Part shown: one piece after another, positions 9,076 through 17,589 of the stretch
How positions within the stretch are numbered: position 1 is the first letter of the stretch
Layout of the letters: every line of letters begins with the position of its first letter
NCBI RefSeq assembly: GCF_024054565.1
Contig: NZ_JAMXLR010000092.1
Location: 434,001-498,000 of the forward strand
DNA: 64,000 bases
Direction: 5' to 3'
Source: Aeoliella straminimaris
GTDB lineage: Bacteria; Planctomycetota; Planctomycetia; Pirellulales; Lacipirellulaceae
Notes under the pieces: model-generated
Databases searched by the model: none
What the model saw: the letters and a program-made list of their open reading frames with translations, nothing else
Told to the model about the DNA's origin: nothing
Made by a program: the position numbers and the translations under genes

Positions 9076-10089
9076 ATGAGTCTGCATACCAACCCCAATG
9101 ACCCTGTTTCCCCATCCAACAGCGCGGTGCTGAAGGATCGTCCTGCCACCAAGCAACGTCGTGCTGAAAAGCCGGCTTCGGAAGGGCCGAAGGTGATCGA
9201 TGGCCGCCCACCTGCCAACTCGCCCGAGACCTGGAAGCTGGGTCTCGACTGGCCTGTGGTGGTGTGGATTGGCGTGGTGCATTTGTTCGCGATTGCTGCC
9301 CCGTTTTTCTTCACCTGGCAAGCACTCGCCACCTGCGTGGTGCTGATCCTGGCAACCGGTTCGCTGGGCGTCTGCATGGGCTATCATCGCCTGCTGACGC
9401 ACGGCAGCTTTAAGACCTACAAGCCAATCCGCTGGCTGCTCGCCCTGCTGGGCGGACTCAGCGGCGAAGGCTCGGCCATCATGTGGGTCTCGAACCATCG
9501 CAAGCATCACAAGTACAGCGACCACGATGGCGACCCGCATTCGCCTCGCGACGGTGCATGGTGGTCGCACATGCTGTGGTTCATGCCCAACTGGGGCCAG
9601 AAAATCAGCGACGACATCGCCAAACGCTATGCCGGCGACCTGTTGAAGGACCCCATGATGCGGTTCCTGCACAAGATGTTCCTGCCCAGCCACTTCATCC
9701 TGGGCGTCGGATTGTTCTTGATGGGCTACTTTGGCGCTTTCGGGCTGACCGGTGGCTGGTGGGACGGCATGTCGATGCTGCTGTGGGGCACCGGTGTTCG
9801 CATGGTGTACGTGATGCACGTCACCTGGTTTGTGAACTCGGTCACGCACATGTGGGGCTATCGCAACTACGATACCACCGACGACAGCACCAACCTGTGG
9901 TGGGTCGGCCTGTTGGCCTTCGGCGAAGGGTGGCACAACAACCACCACGCCTACCAGCGCGTCGCCTCGCAGGGCCACAAGTGGTGGGAAATCGACGTCA
10001 CCTACTGGGTGATCTGGATGATGGAAAAGACGGGCCTCGCCTGGGATGTCATTCGCCTGAAGGACGTCAAGCACACCAAGCCCGCCTAA
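9076..10089 (+). CDS. Membrane acyl desaturase (delta-9 type)
   Basis: A 337-residue integral membrane di-iron desaturase. The three histidine boxes are present and correctly ordered: HRLLTH (104-109), HRKHH (141-145) and HNNHH (287-291). Hydrophobic segments before and between the boxes give the usual four-helix layout. The family introduces a cis double bond into acyl-CoA, acyl-ACP or lipid-bound fatty acids and needs an electron donor that is not encoded nearby. The first 50 residues are polar, somewhat longer than in the bacterial core family. The gene stands alone and is followed after 30 bases by a strong terminator. Confidence 0.93.
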   Translation: MSLHTNPNDPVSPSNSAVLKDRPATKQRRAEKPASEGPKVIDGRPPANSPETWKLGLDWPVVVWIGVVHLFAIAAPFFFTWQALATCVVLILATGSLGVCMGYHRLLTHGSFKTYKPIRWLLALLGGLSGEGSAIMWVSNHRKHHKYSDHDGDPHSPRDGAWWSHMLWFMPNWGQKISDDIAKRYAGDLLKDPMMRFLHKMFLPSHFILGVGLFLMGYFGAFGLTGGWWDGMSMLLWGTGVRMVYVMHVTWFVNSVTHMWGYRNYDTTDDSTNLWWVGLLAFGEGWHNNHHAYQRVASQGHKWWEIDVTYWVIWMMEKTGLAWDVIRLKDVKHTKPA

Positions 10090-10112
10090 GGCGAAGTGCA
10101 AACTCAAGAATC

Positions 10113-10149
10113 AAAAAAGCCTCGAGCGAATTCGCTCGAGGCTTTTTTT
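10113..10149. terminator. Strong bidirectional terminator between convergent genes
   Basis: A perfect 10-bp stem, GCCTCGAGCG (10119-10128) with CGCTCGAGGC (10133-10142) and loop AATT, has six A residues before it and seven T residues after it. It sits between the rightward desaturase gene and the leftward membrane-protein gene and can serve both. Confidence 0.93.
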
Positions 10150-10176
10150 GTTGCCTGTTTGTAGCTGGCTTGGCTA

Positions 10177-10761
10177 CTACTTCTCTTTCTTCACTTTCAC
10201 GGCGGCCGTCGCCTTGCGACCCTTCACGGCCTCCACTTCTTGCCGCTGGCCCCACAGGTAGAACACGAAGCCTACCACCGCGCCCACCACGGTGGACGAC
10301 AGCACCGCCGAGGCGCTGCCGGTGAAACTGGAGTTTTCGGCGGCCGCTTGGGTGGTGAGCACCAGGCCCACCAGGCTGACCACCAGTCCCAGGGCGTCCG
10401 AGAGGATCTCGGCCGGACTGAACCCCGCGTGCGCCAGTACCACCAGCTTGCCGAGCGTCAGTTGCAGGGCAAAGCTCACCACGCCAGCCACCATGATGGC
10501 GAACCCAATCCAATGGAACGCGGGGTGCGAAATGGCCTCGGCCAACTGGTAGATCGGCTTCAGCAGGCCGGCCGATATCTCCTGGGCCTGCGGATTCTTG
10601 TCGATCTCGCGAGCTGCCTCGTCGGCGGTCGACTTCGCGCTCTCCAGCGTTTGCTGCGCTTTGTCGCCCAGGTCGCTCTCGGGCTCGGCCTCCTGAGCCC
10701 AGACGGCGGCACCGCCACTCATCACCATTGCCAGTACGAGAAAACACCAGAAGGGACGCAT
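10177..10761 (-). CDS. Secreted/membrane protein of unknown function
   Basis: I do not recognise this 194-residue protein. The start at 10761 gives a clean signal peptide (MRPFWCFLVL...AAVWAQ) with a purine-rich AAGGAAAGG upstream; a longer frame from 10842 would put about 27 unlikely residues before it. The mature part has an acidic, helix-prone stretch (about 28-75), then three hydrophobic segments (about 88-115, 125-145, 155-175) and a very basic Lys-rich tail, which would face the cytoplasm. It is an inner-membrane protein with three helices. It is convergent with the desaturase. Confidence 0.75.
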   Translation of the reverse strand: MRPFWCFLVLAMVMSGGAAVWAQEAEPESDLGDKAQQTLESAKSTADEAAREIDKNPQAQEISAGLLKPIYQLAEAISHPAFHWIGFAIMVAGVVSFALQLTLGKLVVLAHAGFSPAEILSDALGLVVSLVGLVLTTQAAAENSSFTGSASAVLSSTVVGAVVGFVFYLWGQRQEVEAVKGRKATAAVKVKKEK

Positions 10762-10972
10762 GGTTGTTACCTTTCCTTGGGGAAGGGGGGATGGCCGGCC
10801 GCTCCCGCTGCGGGAGGGAATTACTGGGTATTCGCCCGGCAACGGTTATTCTTGGGGTCGGCGGAGTGTTGGAGCAAGTAGGCGATTGAATTGCAGGAAG
10901 CGGCACGGCCGGGTAGGTTTGGGGAGGCAATCGCCGGGTATTCAAGTCGCAGTAACTCGATGGGGAGAGCGA

Positions 10973-11413
10973 ATGGGGTTTACTATCTACTATCGTTCGG
11001 CGGAGGTAGTCGACGAAGCAACTACCACTGCGGTCAAGCAGCGGGCGTCTTCCCTTTCTGCAAACCGGTCCTGGTTGAGTTGCGAGCCCTTGAGTTTCTG
11101 GGCGACCGATGACGATCACCTGGAGGGTGGCAGCAAGCCGAACTTCATGCCGGATGCCGATCCTGTCGCCGTTGCGGAGTCGGAGGGAATGGCGGACGGC
11201 ACCGCCGTCGACTTGCTCGACGTGTTGTGCCAATTGTCGCAGGAGTTTGGCATCACCTGGGAGATGAGCCACGATGGCGAAGAGGGTACTGTGGGCTATA
11301 TCCGCGACGGTGTCTGCGATGCCGAGGTGAAACTGCGCGTGGAGACCTTTGCTCAGATGTCGGGGAATATGGAAGACTTCCTCGGCGGGCTGATGGATGA
11401 CTTCGAGATGTAG
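10973..11413 (+). CDS. Small acidic cytoplasmic protein, unknown function
   Basis: A 146-residue acidic protein starting at the ATG at 10973, with GGGGAG eight bases upstream; it reads MGFTIYYRS. An in-frame extension to 10760 overlaps the signal-peptide start of the leftward neighbour and is not credible. There is no signal peptide, membrane segment or known motif. The C-terminal half is rich in Asp, Glu and Met (MEDFLGGLMDDFEM). It resembles small conserved planctomycete proteins without a named domain. Confidence 0.72.
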   Translation: MGFTIYYRSAEVVDEATTTAVKQRASSLSANRSWLSCEPLSFWATDDDHLEGGSKPNFMPDADPVAVAESEGMADGTAVDLLDVLCQLSQEFGITWEMSHDGEEGTVGYIRDGVCDAEVKLRVETFAQMSGNMEDFLGGLMDDFEM

Positions 11414-11528
11414 CATCCATCTCGACCCAAGCAAGCTTGCTTGATGCCGTCAACTGGCGCGAACCCATCGCCATCCGCCAGCGTAGCAACCGCGAGGATA
11501 TCGAACGTCACTCTGCAAAAGTCTCTCC

Positions 11529-12407
11529 ATGAAACGCCGCCGCTTGCTTCGCTGGGGCCTGCTGATGCTGGCCCTGTTCATGGTGGTGTTCGCCGGCGCC
11601 TCGTGGGTGGTTGGGGGCCGGTTGGTTGCGCCCGCCCTGCGAACCGTTGGCCCGCCGCCCGCTGATTTGCCGGTGGAGTCAATCTCGATCGAATCCAAGT
11701 CGGGCGCGAGGCTCGCCGGCTGGTACATTCCCGCCGACAATGCCACGGCCACCGTCGTGCTGCTGCATCCCATTCGCGGCGATCGTCGGGCGATGCTCAC
11801 GCGGGCTCGGCTGTTGCACGATGCGGGCTATGCGGCGCTGCTCGTCGATCTGCAGGCGCATGGCGAGTCGCCCGGCGAGCACATCACCATCGGCCACCTC
11901 GAACGGCACGATGCAGAGGCTGCTGTGGCGTACCTTCGACGACGAACACCCGATCACCAAGTTGGCGTCGTGGGCCGATCGCTCGGGGGCGCGGCGGCGG
12001 TGCTGGCCTCGCCGCTGGAGATCGACGCGTTGGTGCTCGAGTCGGTCTATCCCACTATCGACGAAGCGGTGCACGATCGCTTGGCCATGCGTCTCGGTCC
12101 ACTGCATCACGTGTTAGCCCCGGCGCTGCTGGTGCAACTCAGTCCGCGACTAGGCATCTCCACCGCCGATCTGCGTCCCATCGACCGCATCAACGCGGCC
12201 GGTTGCCCGGTGCTGGTGGCGGCCGGTGACCAGGATCGCCATACCACGCTGGCCGAAACCGAGCGGCTGTTCGCCCAAGCCAGCGAGCCGAAAACGCTGG
12301 TGATCTTCTCCGGCGCGGGCCACGTCGACTTGCTGGCGCACGACCCGGTGCTGTACAAAGATCAGATCGTTAGATTCCTGGATGCGAACTTGCAGCCGCC
12401 GCCTTGA
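11529..12407 (+). CDS. Membrane-anchored alpha/beta hydrolase
   Basis: A 292-residue protein with an N-terminal transmembrane anchor (about residues 9-30) followed by an alpha/beta hydrolase domain of the type that also covers FrsA-like and dienelactone-hydrolase-like proteins. The nucleophile elbow GRSLGG (about 149-154), the acid in GDQDRH (near 236) and the His in GAGHVDL (near 260) complete a Ser-Asp-His triad. The substrate cannot be told from sequence; a periplasmic-side or membrane-face ester or peptide is possible. The next gene starts only 3-12 bases after the stop, so the two are probably cotranscribed. Confidence 0.88.
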   Translation: MKRRRLLRWGLLMLALFMVVFAGASWVVGGRLVAPALRTVGPPPADLPVESISIESKSGARLAGWYIPADNATATVVLLHPIRGDRRAMLTRARLLHDAGYAALLVDLQAHGESPGEHITIGHLERHDAEAAVAYLRRRTPDHQVGVVGRSLGGAAAVLASPLEIDALVLESVYPTIDEAVHDRLAMRLGPLHHVLAPALLVQLSPRLGISTADLRPIDRINAAGCPVLVAAGDQDRHTTLAETERLFAQASEPKTLVIFSGAGHVDLLAHDPVLYKDQIVRFLDANLQPPP

Positions 12408-12419
12408 CGTTTGGCCGAC

Positions 12420-12827
12420 ATGCGCACCGCCATCTTGATCATCACTATCGGCTGCTGCCTGTGGGGCATTGCGGCCCAATCGCTATTGTTTCGCGAAGCG
12501 GGCTGCGAGTCACTTGGGCTCTTCGCGATTGCGGCCGTGCCGCTGCTGTTTCACGGCATCGTCGCCATCGCGGCGAATCGAAACATGGAGGCTTCCATAG
12601 CGTTTCTGATTGGCACCTTGCTGTCCGTTTTGGTGGGCTTCGGCGTCTACCGTTATGACTTGTTGCCATTTATTGAAGCTCGCCTGCAAGGCCAGCGGCT
12701 GATGCACTGCGGTCCGCCCCTGGTGGAGGTCACCGTCCCCATAGCACAACTGATGTTGCTTGGCGTGCTGTACCTGTGTGTCGTTCGCCTGGTTGCCGAT
12801 AATACTCATCAGGGACAGGCTCGGTAA
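12420..12827 (+). CDS. Small four-helix membrane protein, unknown function
   Basis: A 135-residue hydrophobic protein with about four membrane segments (about 3-20, 27-45, 52-70 and 100-123). The ATG at 12420 was chosen; a TTG at 12411 is also in frame. It begins right behind the alpha/beta hydrolase gene, so an operon is likely. I see no family motif. A conserved-looking loop MHCGPPLVE lies before the last helix. Confidence 0.7.
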   Translation: MRTAILIITIGCCLWGIAAQSLLFREAGCESLGLFAIAAVPLLFHGIVAIAANRNMEASIAFLIGTLLSVLVGFGVYRYDLLPFIEARLQGQRLMHCGPPLVEVTVPIAQLMLLGVLYLCVVRLVADNTHQGQAR

Positions 12828-12949
12828 TCCTGATAGGGACGTTGGATTCCCCTTCATCTATCGCCCCGGCTTAGCATGGCGACGCGACGCTTTGGCAAGG
12901 GCAAATCCTTGGAGTCCGCGCGGTCCAGAGATAAGCCAACCGCAGTTAT

Positions 12950-12978
12950 TTGGAGTTCGCGAGCCCCCCAACTACAAT
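12950..12978 (+). promoter_or_regulatory. Candidate sigma-70 promoter of the lactonase-type gene
   Basis: TTGGAG (12950-12955) and TACAAT (12973-12978) are 17 bases apart, an optimal spacing, 78 bases before the start codon of the downstream gene. Assigned by motif only. Confidence 0.5.
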
Positions 12979-13055
12979 CATGCTAACGAGTGGCCTTGCT
13001 GCTTCGTGACCAAGGTACCGCGTGCATGATCATTTGCCGGATGGGACGAAATTAG

Positions 13056-14294
13056 ATGAAATGCCTGGTTAACGCCGGTTTGCTGTTGTCGCTAACGCTG
13101 CTGGGAGGCGACGTGCGTCTAGCCGCCGATGAGCCCGAGCGGCCGCTGGTGGCCTACGTGGGTACGTTCAGCTCGCCACTGCACGACCCTTTGCCAACCC
13201 AAGTCGATTTGCCGGAGGGCAACGGGCGTGGCATCCACATCTTTTACGTCGATCGCACGACAGGCAATTTGACTCCAGCGGGCGAGTTTCCGCTCGGCAC
13301 CAGCCCCAGTCACCTGGCAGTGAACGCTGCCGGTACGCGACTCTACTCGGCAAACGAGACCGATCATGTCGGCCCCGACAAGCATGGGACGATCAGTTCG
13401 TTTGCCATCGATCCGGCGGACGGCAGTCTGAAGCAGTTGAACACCGTTGGCTCAGGAGGAGCCGGGCCGACCTACGTGAGCCTTCATCCCAGTGGCCGGT
13501 ACCTGCTGGTGGCCAACTACTTTGGTGGTTCGGTCGCGGTGCTGCCGGTGGAGGAAGATGGCAGCCTGGGCGAGGCGGTCGACGTGAAGAACGATGCCGG
13601 GGAGATCGGCCCGACCAAGGCCACCAACGCACCCGAAGGCAGCTTCGCCTTCAGCGGTCATGACCGTACGCACGCCCATATGATTCAGTCGGATCCCAGC
13701 GGTCAATACGTCCTGCACGTCGACCTGGGGCTTGATCGGATTTTCGTATGGCGTTTCGATGCGTCGACGGGAAAGCTCACCGCCGGCGAGCATCACGAGG
13801 TTGCGTTGCCACCGGGCGATGGCCCGCGGCATTTCAGCTTCCACCCCAACGGTCGCTGGCTGTATTCCATTCAGGAAGAAGGCTCGACCATCGTGCTGCT
13901 GGACTACGATGCGAAACGCGGCAAGTTGACGCAGCGGCAAACGCTCTCGTCGCTTCCCCCCGGCTACGCCGGCAGCAATTTTTGCTCGGAGATCCTGGTC
14001 TCCGACGATGGCAAGTTCGTCTACGCCGGAAACCGCCTGCACGACAGCATCAGCGTGTTTGCCGTGGGGGCCGAAGGCGAACTGGCGTTTATCGAGAATC
14101 AGTGGACTCGGGGCGACTATCCACGCAGCTTCGAGTTCACTCCGTCCGGAGACCTCCTCTACTCGTGCAACCAGCGTGCCGACAACCTGGCCATCTTCAA
14201 AGTCGACACGAACTCGGGCATGCTCTACTTCACCGAGCAGTACGTGCCGGTGGGCAATCCTTCGTGCATCGTATTTCTGGATCTCGCGAAGTGA
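13056..14294 (+). CDS. Secreted lactonase-family beta-propeller (6-phosphogluconolactonase-like)
   Basis: A 412-residue protein with a signal peptide (about 1-24, cut after RLAA) and a seven-bladed propeller of the lactonase family, as in YbhE/Pgl. Typical features are the opening VAYVGTFSSP, THLAVN-type blade repeats (SPSHLAVNAAGTRLY, PTYVSLHPSGRYLLVANY, GPRHFSFHPNGRWLYSI, YPRSFEFTPSGDLLYS) and the ending NPSCIVFLD. Cytoplasmic homologues hydrolyse 6-phosphogluconolactone. The export signal here makes that substrate unlikely, so the reaction in this organism is uncertain. Single gene with its own promoter candidate at 12950. Confidence 0.9.
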   Translation: MKCLVNAGLLLSLTLLGGDVRLAADEPERPLVAYVGTFSSPLHDPLPTQVDLPEGNGRGIHIFYVDRTTGNLTPAGEFPLGTSPSHLAVNAAGTRLYSANETDHVGPDKHGTISSFAIDPADGSLKQLNTVGSGGAGPTYVSLHPSGRYLLVANYFGGSVAVLPVEEDGSLGEAVDVKNDAGEIGPTKATNAPEGSFAFSGHDRTHAHMIQSDPSGQYVLHVDLGLDRIFVWRFDASTGKLTAGEHHEVALPPGDGPRHFSFHPNGRWLYSIQEEGSTIVLLDYDAKRGKLTQRQTLSSLPPGYAGSNFCSEILVSDDGKFVYAGNRLHDSISVFAVGAEGELAFIENQWTRGDYPRSFEFTPSGDLLYSCNQRADNLAIFKVDTNSGMLYFTEQYVPVGNPSCIVFLDLAK

Positions 14295-14441
14295 GACGGC
14301 GGCCGCTTGCACGGCCTGCTATCAAGCGATGACTTCCCGCGGTAAATCGTACTTGCGGGGGCGGTGCAGCGAAACCAAGTGGTTTCGCGCGCCAGAGTGC
14401 ATTGCCGATTCGGTGTCCCACATCTGCCGTGCGGGGTGAGT

Positions 14442-14470
14442 TTGCCACTTGGACGCCGTATGTCTACAAT
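14442..14470 (+). promoter_or_regulatory. Sigma-70-like promoter giving a leaderless mRNA
   Basis: TTGCCA (14442-14447) and TACAAT (14465-14470) are exactly 17 bases apart. The ATG of the dockerin-like gene begins eight bases after the -10 box, where transcription should start, so the message would have no 5' leader. There is no ribosome site before that ATG, which agrees. Confidence 0.65.
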
Positions 14471-14477
14471 CGCCGGC

Positions 14478-15515
14478 ATGGAACAGAACAGCACGAGGGA
14501 CGCCCATCTGCGCCCTTCGAATGAAGGCGGCGAGGGTGCGCTACGTCCCCGCACTGGCGAGGGCGTATCCGCCACGCTGCGCTGTCTGCGGTTACTGCTG
14601 GCGATTGCCTGTGCGATGGCGATCCAGCGTCCCGCGCGTGGTCACGGAGATCCGACGCTGGTCACCGTCGAGGAAGGGCAGTTGGCGATTCTCGCCCAGC
14701 CGGCCACTTCATTTCTGCTCGACGAAGGCTCCGGACCATCTGCGTCCGACCTGAGCTTTGGAGTGAACCAACCCGAGTTTGGTCCCCCGCCGGGCACGGA
14801 CCTCTATCTTGAAACCGTGGGCGGGCTTTACTACTGGAATGGCGAGCAAATCAGTGCCACCCCGGCTTCGCTGATGTTGATTCCTCCAGCGGCCGATGGG
14901 TTTGGCTATCCGGTGATCAACGACCTCGATCGCTACACGATCTCCGCTGGATCGACTCCGCAGGCTGGCATGCTGTGGGGAACCTATCGTGGTAACTACT
15001 ACTGGCATGCCGACGGATCGGTCCGCGTGCCCAATTCGTCGCTGGCGGCCGGCGTGTATGGTGTGCCCGTCCAGCTGACATCGCCTGGATACGAAGCCAG
15101 CGACCCTTTCATACTGACGTTTGGTTGGAACTTCGGCATCCTCGCTCGGCAGGAGGGGGCGTTGGCACTTCAGAGTTTATTGGCACTCCCCACCGCTGCA
15201 GGCGACTACAACCACGATGGCGTGGTGACCAGCGACGACTACCTGGTGTGGCGCAACTCTTTCGGCAGCGAACCCCTTATGGCTGGCGCCGGTGCTGATG
15301 GCAATGCAGACGGGCAGATCGACCTGGCCGACTACACCATCTGGCGGAACCACTTGGGCACTTCGGCCAGCGGGCTGGCAGTGTCGGCGGTTCCTGAGGC
15401 CGCATCGATCAAGAATCTGGTCGCCTTGTTGGCGGCCGCGTTGTGTTTGGCTTCTTTTCCACCTGTTCGTCGAGGTCGACCGGAGCAGTCGGCCACCCAC
15501 TTGGAGGCACGCTGA
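14478..15515 (+). CDS. Secreted protein with dockerin-like EF-hand pair and PEP-CTERM-like tail
   Basis: A 345-residue exported protein. The ATG at 14478 fits the promoter at 14442-14470; another in-frame ATG lies at 14460, inside the promoter spacer. A polar N-region is followed by a hydrophobic segment (about residues 35-52, ending RPARG) as signal sequence. The middle (about 60-235) has no named domain. Near the C-terminus two calcium-loop repeats, GDYNHDGVVTSDDYLVWRNSFGS and a second ending DYTIWRNHLGT, form the dockerin-like pair seen in many planctomycete secreted proteins. The tail VPEAAS, a hydrophobic stretch and Arg-rich end look like a PEP-CTERM variant for sorting by an exosortase. 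The stop overlaps the ATG of the next gene. Confidence 0.82.
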   Translation: MEQNSTRDAHLRPSNEGGEGALRPRTGEGVSATLRCLRLLLAIACAMAIQRPARGHGDPTLVTVEEGQLAILAQPATSFLLDEGSGPSASDLSFGVNQPEFGPPPGTDLYLETVGGLYYWNGEQISATPASLMLIPPAADGFGYPVINDLDRYTISAGSTPQAGMLWGTYRGNYYWHADGSVRVPNSSLAAGVYGVPVQLTSPGYEASDPFILTFGWNFGILARQEGALALQSLLALPTAAGDYNHDGVVTSDDYLVWRNSFGSEPLMAGAGADGNADGQIDLADYTIWRNHLGTSASGLAVSAVPEAASIKNLVALLAAALCLASFPPVRRGRPEQSATHLEAR

Positions 15516-16243
15516 TGAGACACCTGGTTTTGCTTACCTTTGCCGCACTGAGCATGTCGCCGCTCGCCCTGGGCGAGACGATCACCAAGTTCCAAGCTAC
15601 CTTGATGAACACAGGCGTGTTCACTTTGGATGGAGAGTCGCCGCCGGAGTTGGGATACGCGGGAACTGCCAACTTTACGTTGACCGAACCGATGGATGGA
15701 TCGAGCCCGACGCTCGAATACACCATTCGTCTCTCGGGCTTCGAGAGTGTGTTCGGAGCAGGGGATGCCACGCCCGACCTGGACAAGATTCACATTCACA
15801 CAGCACGGGCGGCCGACGGGACGACCATCGATGCATCGTTTCCCACGCCCCACGTGCTTAACATCCTGGGCACCCCAGCGTCGCCGCCCACCGAAACCGG
15901 GCATACCCGTGGTGGTGACGACGCCGATCAAACGGTGCAGGTCCGATCCAATGGCATGGTGGTCGTCTCCGGAATCTGGGACGATAGCGACGCCTTTGTG
16001 CACACGCCCGCTGGTGCCTCGTCGCGAGCGCTGACCGGTAGCCTCGATGACCTGTTCGCCGAGCAACTGCACCTGATGATTCACAGTCAAAATGCGCAGG
16101 CCTTTGGCAACCCCGGGGGGCCCGTCATTGGCGGCCAACTGATCACCGTGCCCGAGCCCTCTACGATCATCCTCTTGGGGGCTGGTTTGCTGCTGGTCGT
16201 GGCCCAGGCTCGTCGCCGCTCCAGACGCAGCGCCATCGCCTGA
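15515..16243 (+). CDS. CHRD-domain protein with PEP-CTERM anchor
   Basis: A 242-residue exported protein. Its ATG (15515-15517) overlaps the TGA of the previous gene by one base, with GGAGG ten bases upstream, so translation is coupled. A signal peptide (about 1-20, ending PLALG) is followed by a CHRD-like domain (about 22-205): beta-rich repeats, a DKIHIH metal-site-like motif and a long acidic loop. The end VPEPSTIILLGAGLLLVV plus an Arg-rich tail is a textbook PEP-CTERM signal, processed by an exosortase that is not encoded in this window. The pair with the dockerin-like protein suggests both act at the cell surface. Confidence 0.88.
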   Translation: MRHLVLLTFAALSMSPLALGETITKFQATLMNTGVFTLDGESPPELGYAGTANFTLTEPMDGSSPTLEYTIRLSGFESVFGAGDATPDLDKIHIHTARAADGTTIDASFPTPHVLNILGTPASPPTETGHTRGGDDADQTVQVRSNGMVVVSGIWDDSDAFVHTPAGASSRALTGSLDDLFAEQLHLMIHSQNAQAFGNPGGPVIGGQLITVPEPSTIILLGAGLLLVVAQARRRSRRSAIA

Positions 16244-16495
16244 GTGGCTTCCGCTCCCCGTGTTCGCATGTTGGGCTGCTGTGGGGCGGCCTGGCCGCAG
16301 CGCTGTTTGCGTGGCGAATCGGGGGGACACCAACTGTCCAAAATTCGGTGTTGAATTCACCAGCCCAGTGAGTCCAATACAGGGTGGCCTGCTGCGCGTG
16401 CATCGCCGCCGGCGAGCGGCATCTGGCTGGACCGTGCGTGAGATCGCAGCGTGGGCTGACCCGGTCGACGGCCGGGCGAGTTTGCCGCAGCAGCC

Positions 16496-16536
16496 GAGTA
16501 TTGGGACAGGTGGGCGTACTCGTGTACCAAAACTCC
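16496..16536 (-). repeat. Small inverted-repeat element, copy A
   Basis: GAGTATTGGGACA (16496-16508) and TACCAAAACTCC (16525-16536) are imperfect inverted repeats of each other. Orientation is opposite to copies B (16615-16659) and C (61564-61620). Confidence 0.6.
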
Positions 16537-16614
16537 TGGGGATTTGAAGCCGAGGGATGTTGCAAGTTGTTGGTGTCAAATGGTTTGCGGAGCGCTGTGC
16601 CGCCGGGACGGGCC

Positions 16615-16659
16615 GAGTTTTGGGCCCGCGGATGTAGATCCCCGATTTGGTACCAATAC
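16615..16659 (+). repeat. Small inverted-repeat element, copy B
   Basis: GAGTTTTGGGCCC (16615-16627) and GTACCAATAC (16650-16659) bound 22 unrelated bases. Both end motifs recur exactly at 61564-61617 (copy C). Confidence 0.65.
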
Positions 16660-16790
16660 GGCCGCGGGCGCTGGTCCATCGCTCCGCGACAAATGCGACG
16701 GGGCAAATGGCAGCTTGAACCGCCGCGTGACGTGCGTAGCATTCCTATGGGTTCTTTCCGTGTGATCTCGAACCAGGAAGGAGTTCAGCG

Positions 16791-17234
16791 ATGACACTTC
16801 ATTCAATTGGCACCCTGCAGGTCGACACGATTTCGCCCTCGGATTCGGTGCAAATTGCCGCGGCGCGGATGCGGGATCACCTGGTGGGCTGTCTGGTGGT
16901 GTGCGACGAGTCGCACCGGCCCGTGGGAATCGTTACCGATCGCGATCTGGCTACTCGGGTGGTGGCCAGGGGACTCGATTCGACCGAAGTACGCGTGGTG
17001 GACGTGATGACGGCCGCGCCTCAGTGCGTGCGTCCGTGCGATCGGGACGACGAGATTCTGCGGGTGATGCAGGGCGTGCCATGCCGTCGGGCGCCGGTGG
17101 TCGACGAGCAGGGCCGGCTGGTGGCGCTGGTAACGCTGGACGACGTGGTTTCGGTCATGGGTCGGCGGCTTGGCCTGATTGGCAGCCTGGTACACCGCGA
17201 AAGCCCGGCCGTGCTGGACTCGGGTGGGATATAG
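16791..17234 (+). CDS. Two-CBS-domain protein
   Basis: A 147-residue protein made of a tandem pair of CBS domains (about 8-62 and 73-127), with the typical strands LVVCDESHRPVGIVTDRDLATRVV and APVVDEQGRLVALVTLDDVV. CBS pairs bind adenine nucleotides and act as energy-state sensors. In a stand-alone form the partner protein is unknown. The first domain lacks part of its N-terminal strand, as in many minimal members. The ATG has AAGGAG upstream. Transcribed alone; the next gene, rpsO, has its own leader. Confidence 0.9.
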   Translation: MTLHSIGTLQVDTISPSDSVQIAAARMRDHLVGCLVVCDESHRPVGIVTDRDLATRVVARGLDSTEVRVVDVMTAAPQCVRPCDRDDEILRVMQGVPCRRAPVVDEQGRLVALVTLDDVVSVMGRRLGLIGSLVHRESPAVLDSGGI

Positions 17235-17320
17235 TTTTGGCCACGCGTGGGCGTCGACGTGGTAAAAAACCCCTGTTTTCGGGGAGCGTGCGGAGCCTGC
17301 AAAAATGGCAGTAGTGGGGG

Positions 17321-17348
17321 TTGCGGTGGGGCTGGTGTGCGTTACACT
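17321..17348 (+). promoter_or_regulatory. Candidate promoter of rpsO
   Basis: TTGCGG (17321-17326) and TACACT (17343-17348) are 16 bases apart, just upstream of the structured leader at 17389-17524. A start near 17355 would give a leader of about 235 bases. Confidence 0.5.
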
Positions 17349-17388
17349 ACTGGGCTTAGCAGCGACGTGTAATTGAAAGTCAAGTGAA

Positions 17389-17524
17389 ACCCTATTGATG
17401 CAAGGGCAATTGGGCCCTTGGGAAAAGGAGTGAAACGCCCCCCGAGTCGCGCGAGGAGCCATTTGGGAACTCCCGGCCTCGTAGAGGGGTTGGTGTTCAC
17501 TCGCGGCCCATTGCATCAGGGGTG
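17389..17524 (+). promoter_or_regulatory. Highly structured rpsO 5' leader RNA, two alternative folds
   Basis: A long-range stem closes the region: TGATGCAA (17396-17403) with TTGCATCA (17511-17518), extended by GGGC (17404-17407) with GCCC (17506-17509). Inside, GAGTGAA (17428-17434) pairs with TTCACTC (17496-17502), CGAGG (17452-17456) with CCTCG (17477-17481), and CCCC (17439-17442) with GGGG (17486-17489). Competing with the closing stem, CAAGGGC (17401-17407) pairs perfectly with GCCCTTG (17414-17420). S15 is known to repress its own synthesis through unrelated leader folds in different bacteria, so an S15-responsive switch is the natural guess. Seven T residues (17554-17560) lie between the fold and the gene. 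Confidence 0.65.
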
Positions 17525-17589
17525 GTTGGACGCCAGACACGAAGCACCGGATATTTTTTTGTTGCCCCGAGGTTAATTAGGTTTCGAGC

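Larger units (their letters stand above)
16244..16790. other. Intergenic stretch with inverted-repeat elements
   Basis: No coding frame is credible on either strand. The region holds two copies of a small inverted-repeat element with GAGTTTTGG/CCAATACTC-type ends (16496-16536 and 16615-16659, listed separately), which also occurs at 61424-61620. Confidence 0.5.

Noticed and set aside
16260..16794. Frames of 95-136 residues before the CBS gene
   Set aside because: They cross the inverted-repeat elements, have no start with a ribosome site and no domain.
17255..17280. CCCC-TGTTTTC-GGGG hairpin after the CBS gene as its terminator
   Set aside because: The stem is only 4 bp and a T-run exists only on the other strand, where no gene ends.
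17413..17460. Resemblance of GGGAAAAGGAGTGAAACGCC to a cobalamin riboswitch core
   Set aside because: Only the GGGAA and GTGAAA-like pieces match. The downstream conserved blocks and the required junction are missing, and the gene is rpsO, not a cobalamin gene.
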